Shown in pieces: positions 1 to 9,111 of a DNA stretch of 64,000 nt (its first letter is position 1; the number at the start of each line of letters is the position of its first letter). The translations under genes and the position numbers were made by a program. The notes below the pieces were generated by a model. That model did not search any database. It was not told where the DNA came from and saw only the letters and a program-made list of their open reading frames with translations. The stretch spans positions 124,001 to 188,000 of the forward strand of contig NZ_JAPUBT010000010.1 in assembly GCF_030397665.1 (NCBI RefSeq). Reading direction: 5' to 3'. The DNA is from Janthinobacterium sp. SUN073. GTDB taxonomy: Bacteria; Pseudomonadota; Gammaproteobacteria; Burkholderiales; Burkholderiaceae_D.

Positions 1-2
1 CC

Positions 3-1031
3 GACATCGTCAGCCTCGTCACGCCCGTCATCGACGCCGTGGTCGACGCCTTTGGCGTGGCGCAAGGCTGGCTGTTCCAGACTATCGTCAACCCCCTCGT
101 GTATCACCTGGGCTTTGGCGAATTCACGGAAGAAGCGTTCGAAGGCACGGAATGGCTGCTGATCGGCCTGTGCGAACTGGTGCTGCTGTTTCTCGTGCTG
201 CGTCCGCTCGAAGCCTTGATTCCCGCGCAAAAGATGACGGACCCGCGCGCCCGCTGGAACGATTTTATCTACACGGTGCTGCACCGCGTCGGCCTGTTTT
301 CCGTGCTGGTCTTCTTTACGCTCGATCCGCTGATGGATGCCTTGGCCGGTGCTTTGCGTTTCGATAATATCCATCCATTCAACCTGGAGTCGCTGTTGCC
401 CGGCATCAGTCCCTTGCTCAGTTTTATCATTTATTTTGTGATACTGGACTTTGTCGATTATTGCTACCATCGGGCTTCGCACCATTTCGGCTGGTGGTGG
501 GGCTTGCACAGCCTGCATCACAGCCAGCAAAACATGAACTTGTGGAGCGATGACCGCAACCACTTGCTCGATGACTTCCTGCGCGACGTGGTGATGGCGC
601 TGGTGGCGCTGGGTATCGGCGTGCCACCGGGCCAGTACGTGCTGCTGGTGTCGATTTCGCGCATTCTGCAAAGCTTGCAGCATGCGAATGTGAGGATACA
701 CTTCGGCCGCATCGGCGAGCGGCTGCTGATCTCGCCCCGTTTCCACCGCACGCACCACGCCATTGGCGTGGGGCACGAGTCGAAAGGCAAGGGCAGCATG
801 GGTGGTTGCAACTTCGGCGTGGTCTTGCCGATTTGGGATATGCTGCTGGGCACCGCGAATTTCTCGGCGGGCTATGCGCGCACGGGCGTGCGCGACCAGC
901 TGGCCCGCATCGACAGTGATGGCGTGGGCCGCCCCGGACGCGAGTATGGCCGCGGCTTCTGGCAGCAGCAATGGCTGGGCCTGCGCCGCATGGTGGAATT
1001 TGCAAGATTGAAACGAAAAGGACGCCGTTGA
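3..1031 (+). CDS. Sterol desaturase / fatty acid hydroxylase family protein (5' partial)
   Basis: Membrane di-iron oxygenase of the fatty acid hydroxylase superfamily; such enzymes hydroxylate or desaturate lipids, and the substrate here is unknown. The frame is open from the first bases of the window, so the gene very likely starts upstream; the GTG at 39 is only the first in-window candidate. Numbering from that GTG, the family histidine clusters are visible: HRASHH (about 144-149), HSLHH (157-161) and HRTHH (236-240), plus His246. Hydrophobic stretches lie around 40-57, 85-100 and 122-140. The stop codon overlaps the next start (TGATG), implying co-translation with the EI24 gene. Confidence 0.88.
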   Translation, partial: DIVSLVTPVIDAVVDAFGVAQGWLFQTIVNPLVYHLGFGEFTEEAFEGTEWLLIGLCELVLLFLVLRPLEALIPAQKMTDPRARWNDFIYTVLHRVGLFSVLVFFTLDPLMDALAGALRFDNIHPFNLESLLPGISPLLSFIIYFVILDFVDYCYHRASHHFGWWWGLHSLHHSQQNMNLWSDDRNHLLDDFLRDVVMALVALGIGVPPGQYVLLVSISRILQSLQHANVRIHFGRIGERLLISPRFHRTHHAIGVGHESKGKGSMGGCNFGVVLPIWDMLLGTANFSAGYARTGVRDQLARIDSDGVGRPGREYGRGFWQQQWLGLRRMVEFARLKRKGRR

Positions 1032-1858
1032 TGCGTAATGTGTTGAATTCGTATGGCCGTGCTTTCCTGTCGCAATTGCATGGCAAGATACTGCTGTTGA
1101 GCGTTGCGCCATTCATCCTGTCGCTGATCTTGTGGGGAGCCCTGCTGTATGTGGGCTTGCAGCCGCTGATCGACAGCCTGCACGCGCTGTTCACGCAGTA
1201 TGATTTCTTCCGCACCAGCGGCCAGGTGCTGTCCACCTTCGGCCTGGGCGTGCTGAAAGCCGTCATCGTGCCCCTGATCGCCATGTTCATGCTGCTGCCG
1301 CTGATGATCTTGACGGCGCTCATTTTCATGGGCCTGTTCGCCATGCCGGCCATCGGCCGCCACATTGGCGGGCGGCACTTTCCGCGGCTGGACAAGAAGC
1401 ATGGCGGCAGCCTGCTCGGCAGTGTCGGCACTTCGCTGGCTACCTTTTTGCTGTTCATCGTCGTCTGGGTGCTCATGCTGCCGCTGTACGCGTTTCCACC
1501 TGCCGCACTGGTGGGGCAAGCCGTGCTGTGGGGCTGGCTGACCTACCGCGTGATGGCGTATGACGCCATGGCCGACTACGCCAGCGTGGAAGAGCGCCAC
1601 GCCATCATGCGCACGCAGCGCTGGCCCCTGCTGGCCATCGGCATGGTCTCCGGCGCGGCCGGCGCCGTGCCGGGCATGCTGTGGATGGGCGGCGCGATGT
1701 CGGTGGTGTTCTTCCCCTTCCTGGCGGCGTTCGCCATCTGGCTGTATGTACTGATCTTTATCTTCACGGGTCTGTGGTTCCAGTATTACTGCCTGGAAGC
1801 ACTGTCGCGTTTGCGGGGCGTACGCGGCATGACCGACGTGGCGCCGGCGGACGCTTGA
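1031..1858 (+). CDS. EI24 domain-containing integral membrane protein
   Basis: A 275-residue polytopic membrane protein resembling the EI24/CysZ-like family. Hydrophobic segments fall near residues 20-45, 75-110, 130-165 and 200-250. No catalytic motif is seen, so the function is unknown. The ATG at 1031 overlaps the upstream TGA and has an AAAAGGA stretch about 8 nt before it. An earlier in-frame start at 971 would lie inside the desaturase gene and was rejected. A CinA-type gene follows after about 30 nt on the same strand, so the three may form one transcript. Confidence 0.8.
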   Translation: MRNVLNSYGRAFLSQLHGKILLLSVAPFILSLILWGALLYVGLQPLIDSLHALFTQYDFFRTSGQVLSTFGLGVLKAVIVPLIAMFMLLPLMILTALIFMGLFAMPAIGRHIGGRHFPRLDKKHGGSLLGSVGTSLATFLLFIVVWVLMLPLYAFPPAALVGQAVLWGWLTYRVMAYDAMADYASVEERHAIMRTQRWPLLAIGMVSGAAGAVPGMLWMGGAMSVVFFPFLAAFAIWLYVLIFIFTGLWFQYYCLEALSRLRGVRGMTDVAPADA

Positions 1859-1889
1859 GTATTTTTATCGAATTCTACGAGGGAGCTTC

Positions 1890-2675
1890 ATGGCTATCGG
1901 ATTGATCATCATCGGCGACGAAATCCTGTCGGGCAAGCGCACGGACCAGCATTTCCCGAAAGTAGTGAGCATGCTCAAGCAGCGTGGCTTGCAGCTGAGC
2001 TGGGCGGAATACGTGGGCGACGAACCGGCCCGCCTGGTCGCCTTGCTCAAGCGTAGCTTCGCCAGCGGCGACATCGTTTTCAGCTTTGGCGGCATCGGCG
2101 CCACGCCGGACGACCATACGCGCCAGGCGGCCGCCGATGCGCTGGGCTTGCCGCTGGTGCTGCATCCGCAGGGCAAGCTCAATATCGAGCAGCGCATCAC
2201 GGAAATGGGAGCAGAGGCGGGCGTGCCGGCCGATTTGAACTCGCCGGAAAACCTGCACCGCCTGAAAATGGCGGAATTTGTCGAAGGCGCCGAGCTGATT
2301 CCGAATCCGTACAACAAGATTGCCGGCTTTGCCGTGCGCGAACATTATTTCGTGCCGGGCTTTCCCGTCATGTCCTGGCCCATGATCGAATGGGTGTTGG
2401 ACACGCATTACAGCCATTTGTTCAACCAGGTGCCGCGTGCGGAACATGCCTTGCTCGTGTATGAAACGGCCGAATCCTTGCTGACGCCGCTGATGGTGCG
2501 CCTGGAAGTGGAGTTTCCACTGATCAAGGTGTTCAGCCTGCCTAGCGTGGGCGATGCGCAGACGCGCCGGCATATCGAACTGGGCGTCAAGGGCGAACCC
2601 GCGCAAGCGGCGACCGCCTTTGCGGACATGTGCGCCGCACTCGATGCCCTGCAGGCGGAATACACCACTATCTGA
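1890..2675 (+). CDS. CinA-type molybdopterin-binding domain protein
   Basis: A 261-residue protein of the MoaB/Mog fold found in the N-terminal half of CinA (competence/damage-inducible protein A). The diagnostic N-terminus GDEILSGKRTDQHF and the FGGIGATPDDHTRQAAA loop, the usual molybdopterin/nucleotide-binding segment, are both present. The C-terminal deamidase domain of full-length CinA (NMN deamidation) is absent, so this is a stand-alone domain. Role inferred: nucleotide or cofactor binding or hydrolysis, substrate unknown. The ATG is preceded by GAGGGAG at good spacing. A short hairpin with eight T follows the stop codon. Confidence 0.85.
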   Translation: MAIGLIIIGDEILSGKRTDQHFPKVVSMLKQRGLQLSWAEYVGDEPARLVALLKRSFASGDIVFSFGGIGATPDDHTRQAAADALGLPLVLHPQGKLNIEQRITEMGAEAGVPADLNSPENLHRLKMAEFVEGAELIPNPYNKIAGFAVREHYFVPGFPVMSWPMIEWVLDTHYSHLFNQVPRAEHALLVYETAESLLTPLMVRLEVEFPLIKVFSLPSVGDAQTRRHIELGVKGEPAQAATAFADMCAALDALQAEYTTI

Positions 2676-2683
2676 GCTGCTGC

Positions 2684-2708
2684 CCGCCCGGCGCCGGCGG
2701 TTTTTTTT
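2684..2708 (+). terminator. Putative intrinsic terminator after the CinA-type gene
   Basis: A GC-rich stem (CCGCC / GGCGG, 7-nt loop) is followed directly by eight T. It starts 8 nt after the CinA-type stop codon and probably ends the three-gene transcript. Confidence 0.55.
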
Positions 2709-2733
2709 CGCTGGCGTCCAGCCCGCCTTGCAT

Positions 2734-2899
2734 CTTAGAGCCTATCCCAGTAGGGAGCGTCTTCTGCAGGCAGCGCATCAGGAGCGCGGACAAGGCGTGA
2801 GGAGGACGCGTGGCGAGCCACGCAACGACGATCAACGCAGTCCCCGCTTCTGAGGGGCGCCAGCAGGGGATGTATTCATCTACTGGGATAGGCTCTTAG
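2734..2899. repeat. 166-bp palindromic element with near-perfect 20-bp terminal inverted repeats
   Basis: The left end (2734-2753) and right end (2880-2899) are reverse complements except at one position; AGAGCCTATCCCAGTAG is the shared 17-bp core. Inside lies a perfect 7-bp hairpin GCGTGGC/GCCACGC (2808-2823). No plausible protein is encoded. Size, non-coding interior and matched ends fit a MITE-like or other dispersed intergenic repeat. No second copy is present in this window, so dispersal is inferred. Confidence 0.6.
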
Positions 2900-3202
2900 T
2901 ACGCAAGCGTACGTTCCAAGACGTTGTTTTTTTGCGAAAATCTTCGATGAAGCAAGATTTTTGTGCGCGCTCGTCAGTCGTTTTCATGCCGATGTGGTGG
3001 AATGGTGAACAGGGGCCTTGTGTGTCGAATGCGGGGTCGCCTGCCTGTGCAGTAACGTGTTTTTTTGATTCACTGGTATGGACATCATGTTAAGCAAGCT
3101 TTGTTGTGACCGGCCTTGGCCGGCCCTCGTCTTATCCCGCGCGGAGCGGTATCGCTACCGCCTTTTCCGCGCCGTCCAAACCCAACCTTACCCCAGCATC
3201 CC
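2900..3202. other. Intergenic stretch upstream of the penicillin-binding protein gene
   Basis: No convincing gene was found. A small palindrome (TACGCAAGCGTA) lies just after the repeat element. No clear sigma-70 promoter or Shine-Dalgarno sequence is visible, and several T runs are present. A TTG at 3116 would extend the downstream gene by 29 residues; it is not preferred. Confidence 0.5.
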
Positions 3203-6200
3203 ATGAAAGACACAGGCGTCAACCTGGCCGCGCAAGAGCGGCCCCCCTCTGATCCAGCTGCCGAGGCGCCGCCGCCGGCGAGCCCGCCGAAGAAGCGCCG
3301 TTCGCGCATCTGGCCGATCTTTGCCATTATTCTGCTGGCGCTGATCGCCGGCGTGGCGTGGTTCGTCATGCGCGAAGTGCGCACCTCGGCCCTGCAGGCC
3401 GAGTTTTTCACGCGCCTGGACCGCCAGCTGACGTTCAAGGTCGAGCCTGGCCCGGCGCCAGCGGGTGCCATTCGCTATCCGCAGCATGGCCCATACGATG
3501 AGCGCCTCGGCTATGCCAGCTTGCCTGACTTCATCACCAAGCTGAATGCGCGCGACTATGCCGTCACGGCGCAGGCGCGCATGTCGCCGAAGATGGTGGA
3601 GCTGGTCGACCGGGGCATCTTTGCCACGTATCACGAAAAAAACCGCGCCGGATTGACCATCCTCGATTGCCGCGCCGCGCCCCTGTTCGCGGCCAGCTAT
3701 CCCGAGCGCATGTTCGACAGCTTTGCCGAAGCACCTCCCGCGCTCGTGCAAAGCCTGCTGTTCATCGAAAACCGCGAATTGCTCGACCCGGGCACGCCCG
3801 AGCGCAATCCCGCCGTGGAATGGGACCGTCTGAGCAAGGCGATTCTGGACAAGGCGCTGAACCTGTTCGGCGGCCACCGGGGCGGTGGCGGCAGTACCCT
3901 GGCCACGCAGATTGAAAAATACCGCCATTCGGAAGACGGCCGCACCAGTTCCATGCAGGATAAATTGCTGCAAATGATTTCGGCCAGTCTGCGCTCGTAC
4001 CAGGATGGCGAAAACACCATGGAAGCGCGGCGCAAGATCGTCGTCAACTACCTCAATACCGTGCCGCTGTCGGCCAAAAGCGGTTTTGGCGAGGTCAACG
4101 GCATCGGCGACGGCATGTGGGTCTGGTATGGCCGGCCGTTTGCCGAGGTGAAGACTTTGCTCAAGGGCAATATGGACCAGCCGGACAGTGCGCTGGCCTA
4201 CAAGCAGGCGCTGAGCCTCTTGATCGCGCAGCGCCGTCCTTCGCATTACCTGGTGGCCGGCGGCGCCGACCTGGAGGAATTGACCAACAGCCATCTGCGC
4301 CTGCTGGCGCAGGCGGGCGTGATTTCGCCGCAACTGCGCAATGCGGCCATCGCCGAGAAGCTGCGCCCGTCGACGGCCTCGGGCGTGCAATCGGAAGCAT
4401 CGACCTCGTTCGTCACGCGCAAGGCGTCGAATGCCGTGCGCAACCACCTGGCCAGCATGCTCGGTGATCCGCGCTTGTACAACCTCGACCGCCTCGACCT
4501 GAAGGTGGTCAGCACGCTCGATGCGCAGGCGCAAAACGCCGTTACCAAGGTCTTGCGCGAGCTGCGCGACCCGGAAGTGGCGAAAGCGGCGGGCCTGACG
4601 GGCAAGGGCATGCTGGGCAATGGCGACCCTGCCAACGTGGTCTACAGTTTTACCCTGCTGCAAAAGGGCGATCAAGCCAACTTGCTGCGCGTGCAAACGG
4701 ATAATTTTGACCAGCCGCTGGACATCAACGAGGGCGCCAAGCTGGACCTCGGTTCCACGGCCAAGCTGCGCACCCTGGTGACGTATCTGGACATCATCGA
4801 CCAGTTGCACCAGCGTTACAGCGGCATGGGCGCCGCCGAGCTGGGCAAGATCGCCGTCGATCCGAAGGACATGCTGTCGCAGTGGGCTATTGCCTATCTG
4901 AAACCACTACCGCTGGGCGAGGCGCGCAACTTGCCCGCCATGCTGGCGGCCGCCATGCAACGCCAGTATTCGGGCAATCCGGGTGAAGGCTTCTTCACGG
5001 GCGGCGGCTTGCATCATTTCGGCAACTTCTCCAAGCTTGACGACAGCCGCATCATGACGGTGCAGCAGGCGCTGCGCCAGTCGACCAACCTGGTGTTCGT
5101 GCGGCTGATGCGCGACGTGGCCCGCTACTACATGTTCTCGCGTCCCGATTCCTCGGCCTCCCTGCTGGCGGACGCGGACGATCCGCGCCGGGCCCAGTAC
5201 CTGAGCCGTTTTGCCGACAAGGAAGGGCGCGAATTCCTGCACCGCTTCTATCAGAAGTACCGCGGCAAGAGCGTCGACGAGCAGGAAAAGATTCTGCTGG
5301 CCAGCATCCGCCCGACGCCCGTGCGCCTGGCAAATATCTTCCGCACCATCAATCCGAAGGGCACGGTGGCGGAATTCGGCGATTTCCTGAACGCCAACTT
5401 GCCATCGCAAAACGAAGTGCCTCCCGAGCGCGTGGCCAAGATGTACCAGCAGTACGCGATGGAAAACTGGTCCTTGGCCGACCGCGGTTATCTGGCCAAT
5501 GTGCATCCGCTGGAACTGTGGATGGTGGCGTATCTGCGCCAGCACGAAGGCTCCACCCTGTCGCAGATGGTGGCGGCCAGCGAGAAGGAGCGCCAGGAAG
5601 TGTACAAATGGCTGTTCAATACGCACCGCAAGCATGCGCAGGACCGCCGCATCGCCAACTTGCTGGAAGTGGAGGGGTTCCTGGAAATCCACCGCCAGTG
5701 GAAGAAGATGGGTTACCCGTTCGATTCGCTGGTGCCGTCGTATGCGACGACCCTGGGCGCGTCGGCCGACCGTCCCGCCGCGCTGGCCGAGTTGATGGGG
5801 ATCATCATCAACGATGGCGTGCGCAAACCGAGCGTGCGCATCGATTCCATGCATTTCGCCGCCAATACGCCGTATGACACCATGGTCAAGCGGGGCACGA
5901 AGGTGGAAGCGGAGCAAGTGCTGTCGCCGGACGTGGCGAAAGCCGTGGCCAAGGCCATCCGCGAAGTGGTGTCGGACGGTACGGCCAAGCGGGCCAGGAC
6001 GGCTTTCGTCGGCGCCGACGGCGTGCCGATCCCGATGGGCGGCAAGACGGGCACGGGCGACCAGCGTTTCGACGTGTATGGCGCCGGTGGCCGCCTGATC
6101 GAGTCGCGCTATGTGAACCGATCGGCCACGTTCGTCTTCAATATCGGCGAACGCTTCTATGGCAGCATGACGGCGTATGTGCGGGGACCGGAATCGAAGA

Positions 6201-6319
6201 ACTACGATTTCACCAGCGCCTTGCCGGTGCAATTGCTGGTGTCGCTGGCGCCTAGCCTGATGCCGCTGATCGAGCCGCCCGCGCCGGCCGAGGGCGTGGC
6301 GAAACAGTGCACGAATTAA
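3203..6319 (+). CDS. Class A penicillin-binding protein, transglycosylase plus transpeptidase
   Basis: A 1038-residue bifunctional cell-wall synthase acting in the periplasm. A Pro/Ala-rich cytoplasmic N-terminus and basic KKRR precede one membrane anchor (about 36-56). The GT51 transglycosylase region shows IENREL (Glu189) and GGGSTLATQIEK (about 229-241). The penicillin-binding domain has STAK (518-521), STN (627-629) and KTGTG (948-952). It is longer than typical class A PBPs, and the roughly 320 residues between SxN and KTG are unusually many, implying insertions. Start: ATG 3203 lacks a visible ribosome site; a TTG at 3116 is the alternative. A strong terminator follows. Confidence 0.9.
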   Translation: MKDTGVNLAAQERPPSDPAAEAPPPASPPKKRRSRIWPIFAIILLALIAGVAWFVMREVRTSALQAEFFTRLDRQLTFKVEPGPAPAGAIRYPQHGPYDERLGYASLPDFITKLNARDYAVTAQARMSPKMVELVDRGIFATYHEKNRAGLTILDCRAAPLFAASYPERMFDSFAEAPPALVQSLLFIENRELLDPGTPERNPAVEWDRLSKAILDKALNLFGGHRGGGGSTLATQIEKYRHSEDGRTSSMQDKLLQMISASLRSYQDGENTMEARRKIVVNYLNTVPLSAKSGFGEVNGIGDGMWVWYGRPFAEVKTLLKGNMDQPDSALAYKQALSLLIAQRRPSHYLVAGGADLEELTNSHLRLLAQAGVISPQLRNAAIAEKLRPSTASGVQSEASTSFVTRKASNAVRNHLASMLGDPRLYNLDRLDLKVVSTLDAQAQNAVTKVLRELRDPEVAKAAGLTGKGMLGNGDPANVVYSFTLLQKGDQANLLRVQTDNFDQPLDINEGAKLDLGSTAKLRTLVTYLDIIDQLHQRYSGMGAAELGKIAVDPKDMLSQWAIAYLKPLPLGEARNLPAMLAAAMQRQYSGNPGEGFFTGGGLHHFGNFSKLDDSRIMTVQQALRQSTNLVFVRLMRDVARYYMFSRPDSSASLLADADDPRRAQYLSRFADKEGREFLHRFYQKYRGKSVDEQEKILLASIRPTPVRLANIFRTINPKGTVAEFGDFLNANLPSQNEVPPERVAKMYQQYAMENWSLADRGYLANVHPLELWMVAYLRQHEGSTLSQMVAASEKERQEVYKWLFNTHRKHAQDRRIANLLEVEGFLEIHRQWKKMGYPFDSLVPSYATTLGASADRPAALAELMGIIINDGVRKPSVRIDSMHFAANTPYDTMVKRGTKVEAEQVLSPDVAKAVAKAIREVVSDGTAKRARTAFVGADGVPIPMGGKTGTGDQRFDVYGAGGRLIESRYVNRSATFVFNIGERFYGSMTAYVRGPESKNYDFTSALPVQLLVSLAPSLMPLIEPPAPAEGVAKQCTN

Positions 6320-6335
6320 GGTATTGTTGCAGCTG

Positions 6336-6365
6336 AAAGCCGGCCTTCACAGGCCGGTTTTTTTT
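6336..6365 (+). terminator. Intrinsic terminator after the penicillin-binding protein gene
   Basis: CCGGCC, loop TTCACA, GGCCGG, then eight T. It begins about 17 nt after the PBP stop and ends just before the ribosome site of the next gene, so that gene probably depends on read-through or a promoter not recognised here. Confidence 0.85.
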
Positions 6366-6377
6366 GAGGAAGTGCAA

Positions 6378-6758
6378 TTGAACAAGACACAGCAGATTTT
6401 TCAGCAATATCACCGCTTTGACGATGGCGCGCTCGTGTCCATCGAGCAGCAGTATCAGCCCGGGGGCGTGCAAGCCGTGCGCATCGTCTTGTATGCAAGA
6501 AATCATGCGCTGGACGGCAATGTCTGGCGCCAGGTCGCCATCACGGTGGGCGCGGTGCGCGAAGTGCTGCTCAAGACGCCGGGCAACTTCATCAACCGCA
6601 TTTGCTGCGGCGTGAAGTTGCTGCGTTTCGGCGACGTCTGGTGCGTCGATGTCGACGGCACCTACACGCACGACGATCCCGCGACACTGGACGAAGTGCG
6701 CCGCGATGGCGATTGCTACGTCATCGGCGGCACGGTCGAGGCAATCGAACTCGATTAG
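6378..6758 (+). CDS. Hypothetical protein, 126 aa
   Basis: Not recognised. A soluble, mixed-charge protein starting [14 protein letters not shown], with no signal peptide or membrane segment, and two adjacent cysteines ([11 protein letters not shown]) near the middle. The start is a TTG with GAGGA seven bases upstream; an earlier in-frame start at 6324 would span the PBP terminator and was rejected. The last codons overlap tail-to-tail with the opposite-strand glutathione transferase gene by 4 nt. Codon use matches its neighbours, so it looks like a real gene. Function unknown. Confidence 0.7.
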   Translation: MNKTQQIFQQYHRFDDGALVSIEQQYQPGGVQAVRIVLYARNHALDGNVWRQVAITVGAVREVLLKTPGNFINRICCGVKLLRFGDVWCVDVDGTYTHDDPATLDEVRRDGDCYVIGGTVEAIELD

Positions 6759-7360
6759 CCGGCAAACACGGCGGTTTTATCTTCCAGGCGCGCATGGTAG
6801 GCGGCGATGGCAGGATAGTCGGGGCGTTGCATGGGCGCCATCAGCCAGCGCTTGACGGACAGGCCCAGCACGATATCGGCCAAGGTGAACTGTTCGCCGC
6901 AGACGAAGGCACCCGTGCGCTGCAGCTGCTGCTCCAGGATGCCCATCATCTTGTTCCATCCGGCAATGCCGGCCGCCAGCTGCGCCGCATCCTGGTGTGC
7001 GGGGCTGTGGCGCACCAGCGACAGGAAGGCGTAGCGCCAGCTGTTGTTGAGGTCGCCCATTTGCCAGTCCATCCATTTTTCCACTTCCGCGCGGGCGCGG
7101 GGTGTGCTTGGCAGCAAGTCGTCGCGGCCCGCCTGGGCGCACAGGTAGCGGCATATCGTGTTCGATTCCCACAGCACCAGGTCGCCGTCGACCAGCACGG
7201 GCACCATGGCGTTCGGATTCAGGGCCAGGAAGGTGGCGTCGTCGGTGCTGCGAAAGCCGCTGCCCCAGTCTTCGCGTTCGTACGGCAGGTCGAGTTCCTC
7301 GCAGGTCCACAAGACTTTACGGACATTGATCGAGGCGGCTTTTCCAAGAATTTTCAGCAT
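6755..7360 (-). CDS. Glutathione S-transferase family protein
   Basis: A 201-residue cytosolic GST-fold protein. The thioredoxin-like N-terminal half carries the family pattern [22 protein letters not shown] (read as NPNAMVPVL then WESNTI): the cis-proline before the glutathione-binding E-S pair. The C-terminal half is the helical domain ([25 protein letters not shown]). Likely role: glutathione conjugation or reduction, substrate unknown. The ATG at 7360 is chosen because GGAG lies 6 nt upstream; the open frame extends to 7468 without another good start. It diverges from the TAXI gene. Confidence 0.88.
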   Translation of the reverse strand: MLKILGKAASINVRKVLWTCEELDLPYEREDWGSGFRSTDDATFLALNPNAMVPVLVDGDLVLWESNTICRYLCAQAGRDDLLPSTPRARAEVEKWMDWQMGDLNNSWRYAFLSLVRHSPAHQDAAQLAAGIAGWNKMMGILEQQLQRTGAFVCGEQFTLADIVLGLSVKRWLMAPMQRPDYPAIAAYHARLEDKTAVFAG

Positions 7361-7470
7361 GCGGGGCTCCATGGGGCAGGTGATCGATCTGCCACTGTAG
7401 CGGATTTGGCCATGCGGCGCCGGTGAAAGTGCCTTGCATAGTTGAGGTTTTCTTGGCATCGTAGCCACCC

Positions 7471-8835
7471 ATGAAACCTATGCGCCACCACATGTCCAAA
7501 ATCCTCGCGTTCAGCCGCTTTTCCGTGCGCGATTTCCTCGCCACCGCCGGTCCCACCCTGCTGCTGGTCGGCGCGTTTTGCGCGCTCGCTTACTGGCTGG
7601 TCGACCCGGCGCCGCCGCGCCAGGTGAGCCTGTCGACGGGACAGGACAATAGCGCGTATGAAGAGTTTGGCAAGAAATACGCGGCCACCCTGGCCAGGCA
7701 CGGCATCAAGGTGACCTTGCAGCCGTCGCTGGGCTCGCAGGAAAACCTGCAGCGCCTCAATAACGGCAAGACCGATATTGCCTTCGTGCAAAGCGGCTCG
7801 ACGGAGCACGCCGATGCCGAGCGGCATGGCCTCATATCCCTGGGCAGCCTGTTTACGGAACCCGTGTGGCTGTTCCTGCGCGAAGACAAGGCGGTGACGG
7901 AACTGACGCAACTGAAAGGCATGAAGATCAACCTGGGGCCGGAAGGCACGGGCGTGCCCAGCCTGTTTCGGCAGTTGCTGTCCGTGAATGGTGTCGAGGC
8001 GAACGAGTTGACCGTCAGCGACTTGCAGAACACGCCCGCCACGGTGGAGCTGCTGGAAGGGCGCATCGATGGTCTCGTGTTCAGCTCGGCGCCGGAAGCG
8101 CCGCTGATCCAGATGCTGCTGCAAACACCGGGCATCAAGCTGTTTGATTTTTCGCAAGCGGAAGCGTACACGCGGCGCCTGCCTTTCCTCACGCATGTCG
8201 TTTTGCCGCGTGGCATCGTCGACCTGGGGCAAAACATTCCCGCGCAGGATTACCACCTGATCGCACCGACCGCCACCCTGGTCGCGCGCGAAGACTTGCA
8301 TCCGGCCCTGGTCGACCTGTTCGTGCAGGCGGCGGCCAGTATTCACGGCGGCACGGGCTGGTTCCAGCAACAGGGGCAGTTCCCGTCCGCGCGCTACACG
8401 GAAATTCCCGTCGCGCCCGAAGCGCTGAAATTTTACAAGGATGGTGCACCCGTGCTGCAGCGCTACATGAGTTTCTGGCTGGCCAATTTCTTCGACCGCA
8501 TGTGGGTGCTGGTGGTGGCGCTGGGTGCGTTGATATTGCCGCTGTCGCGCGTGGTGCCGCCGCTGTACGTGTGGCGCATCCGCTCGCGCGTTTACCGCTG
8601 GTATGGCCAGCTGCGCACGGTGGAGCAGGCGCTGGAAGATGTGCCGCCAGAGCAGCGCGCGCAAGTGTATGCGGCGCAATTGACGCGGCTCGATCAGATC
8701 GAGGAAATGGTCAACCAGATCTCGATTCCCCTGTCATTTGCCGATGGCTTGTACGGCTTGCGCAGCCACATCAATTTCGTGCGCAAGCGCATCTTGACCT
8801 TGATGGGCGAGCATCAGCCTGCGGAATCAAACTAA
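7471..8835 (+). CDS. TAXI-family TRAP-type solute-binding protein, membrane anchored
   Basis: A 454-residue protein with a periplasmic TAXI solute-binding domain (about 50-330): [20 protein letters not shown] at the start and [11 protein letters not shown] in the middle are typical. It has an N-terminal membrane segment (about 28-45) and a second near 343-365, followed by a cytoplasmic tail of about 90 residues rich in Glu, Gln and Arg (possible coiled coil). No TRAP permease gene is adjacent, so it may be a sensor-like or orphan binding protein rather than part of a normal transporter. ATGs at 7471, 7480 and 7492 are all possible; none has a strong ribosome site. Confidence 0.82.
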   Translation: MKPMRHHMSKILAFSRFSVRDFLATAGPTLLLVGAFCALAYWLVDPAPPRQVSLSTGQDNSAYEEFGKKYAATLARHGIKVTLQPSLGSQENLQRLNNGKTDIAFVQSGSTEHADAERHGLISLGSLFTEPVWLFLREDKAVTELTQLKGMKINLGPEGTGVPSLFRQLLSVNGVEANELTVSDLQNTPATVELLEGRIDGLVFSSAPEAPLIQMLLQTPGIKLFDFSQAEAYTRRLPFLTHVVLPRGIVDLGQNIPAQDYHLIAPTATLVAREDLHPALVDLFVQAAASIHGGTGWFQQQGQFPSARYTEIPVAPEALKFYKDGAPVLQRYMSFWLANFFDRMWVLVVALGALILPLSRVVPPLYVWRIRSRVYRWYGQLRTVEQALEDVPPEQRAQVYAAQLTRLDQIEEMVNQISIPLSFADGLYGLRSHINFVRKRILTLMGEHQPAESN

Positions 8836-9111
8836 GGTGATCGACAGCTTGCGCCCCACCAGCGCGGCAGCGCGCTCCAGGGTGGACAGGGTCACGTCGC
8901 TGCTGGGGTCGAGCAGGCGGTCGAGTTGCGAACGGCTGGTCTGCAACAGCGCCGCCATGCGCGTCTTCGACATCGCTTGTTCCTGCATCGCCTGCGTCAG
9001 TTGCCAGGCGATCACTTCCTTGATGGCGCGGTTTTGCGTTTGCTCGAAGATGCCTTCTTCTTTTAAAAAGTCGTCGAGGCTGCTGCCCAGATGGGGCGAG
9101 GTGGCGTTCAT
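8827..9111 (-). CDS. HTH-type antitoxin, HigA-like
   Basis: A 94-residue DNA-binding protein. The C-terminal half is an XRE-type helix-turn-helix (AMSKTRMAALLQTSRSQLDR, then the DVTLSTLERAAALVGRKL helix), as in antitoxins paired with Gp49/RelE-like toxins. The ATG overlaps the toxin stop in the ATGA arrangement, so translation is coupled, with the toxin first in the operon as in higBA. Expected role: neutralise the toxin and repress the operon. Its 3' end overlaps the last bases of the convergent TAXI gene. The assignment rests on fold and gene arrangement. Confidence 0.8.
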   Translation of the reverse strand: MNATSPHLGSSLDDFLKEEGIFEQTQNRAIKEVIAWQLTQAMQEQAMSKTRMAALLQTSRSQLDRLLDPSSDVTLSTLERAAALVGRKLSITLV

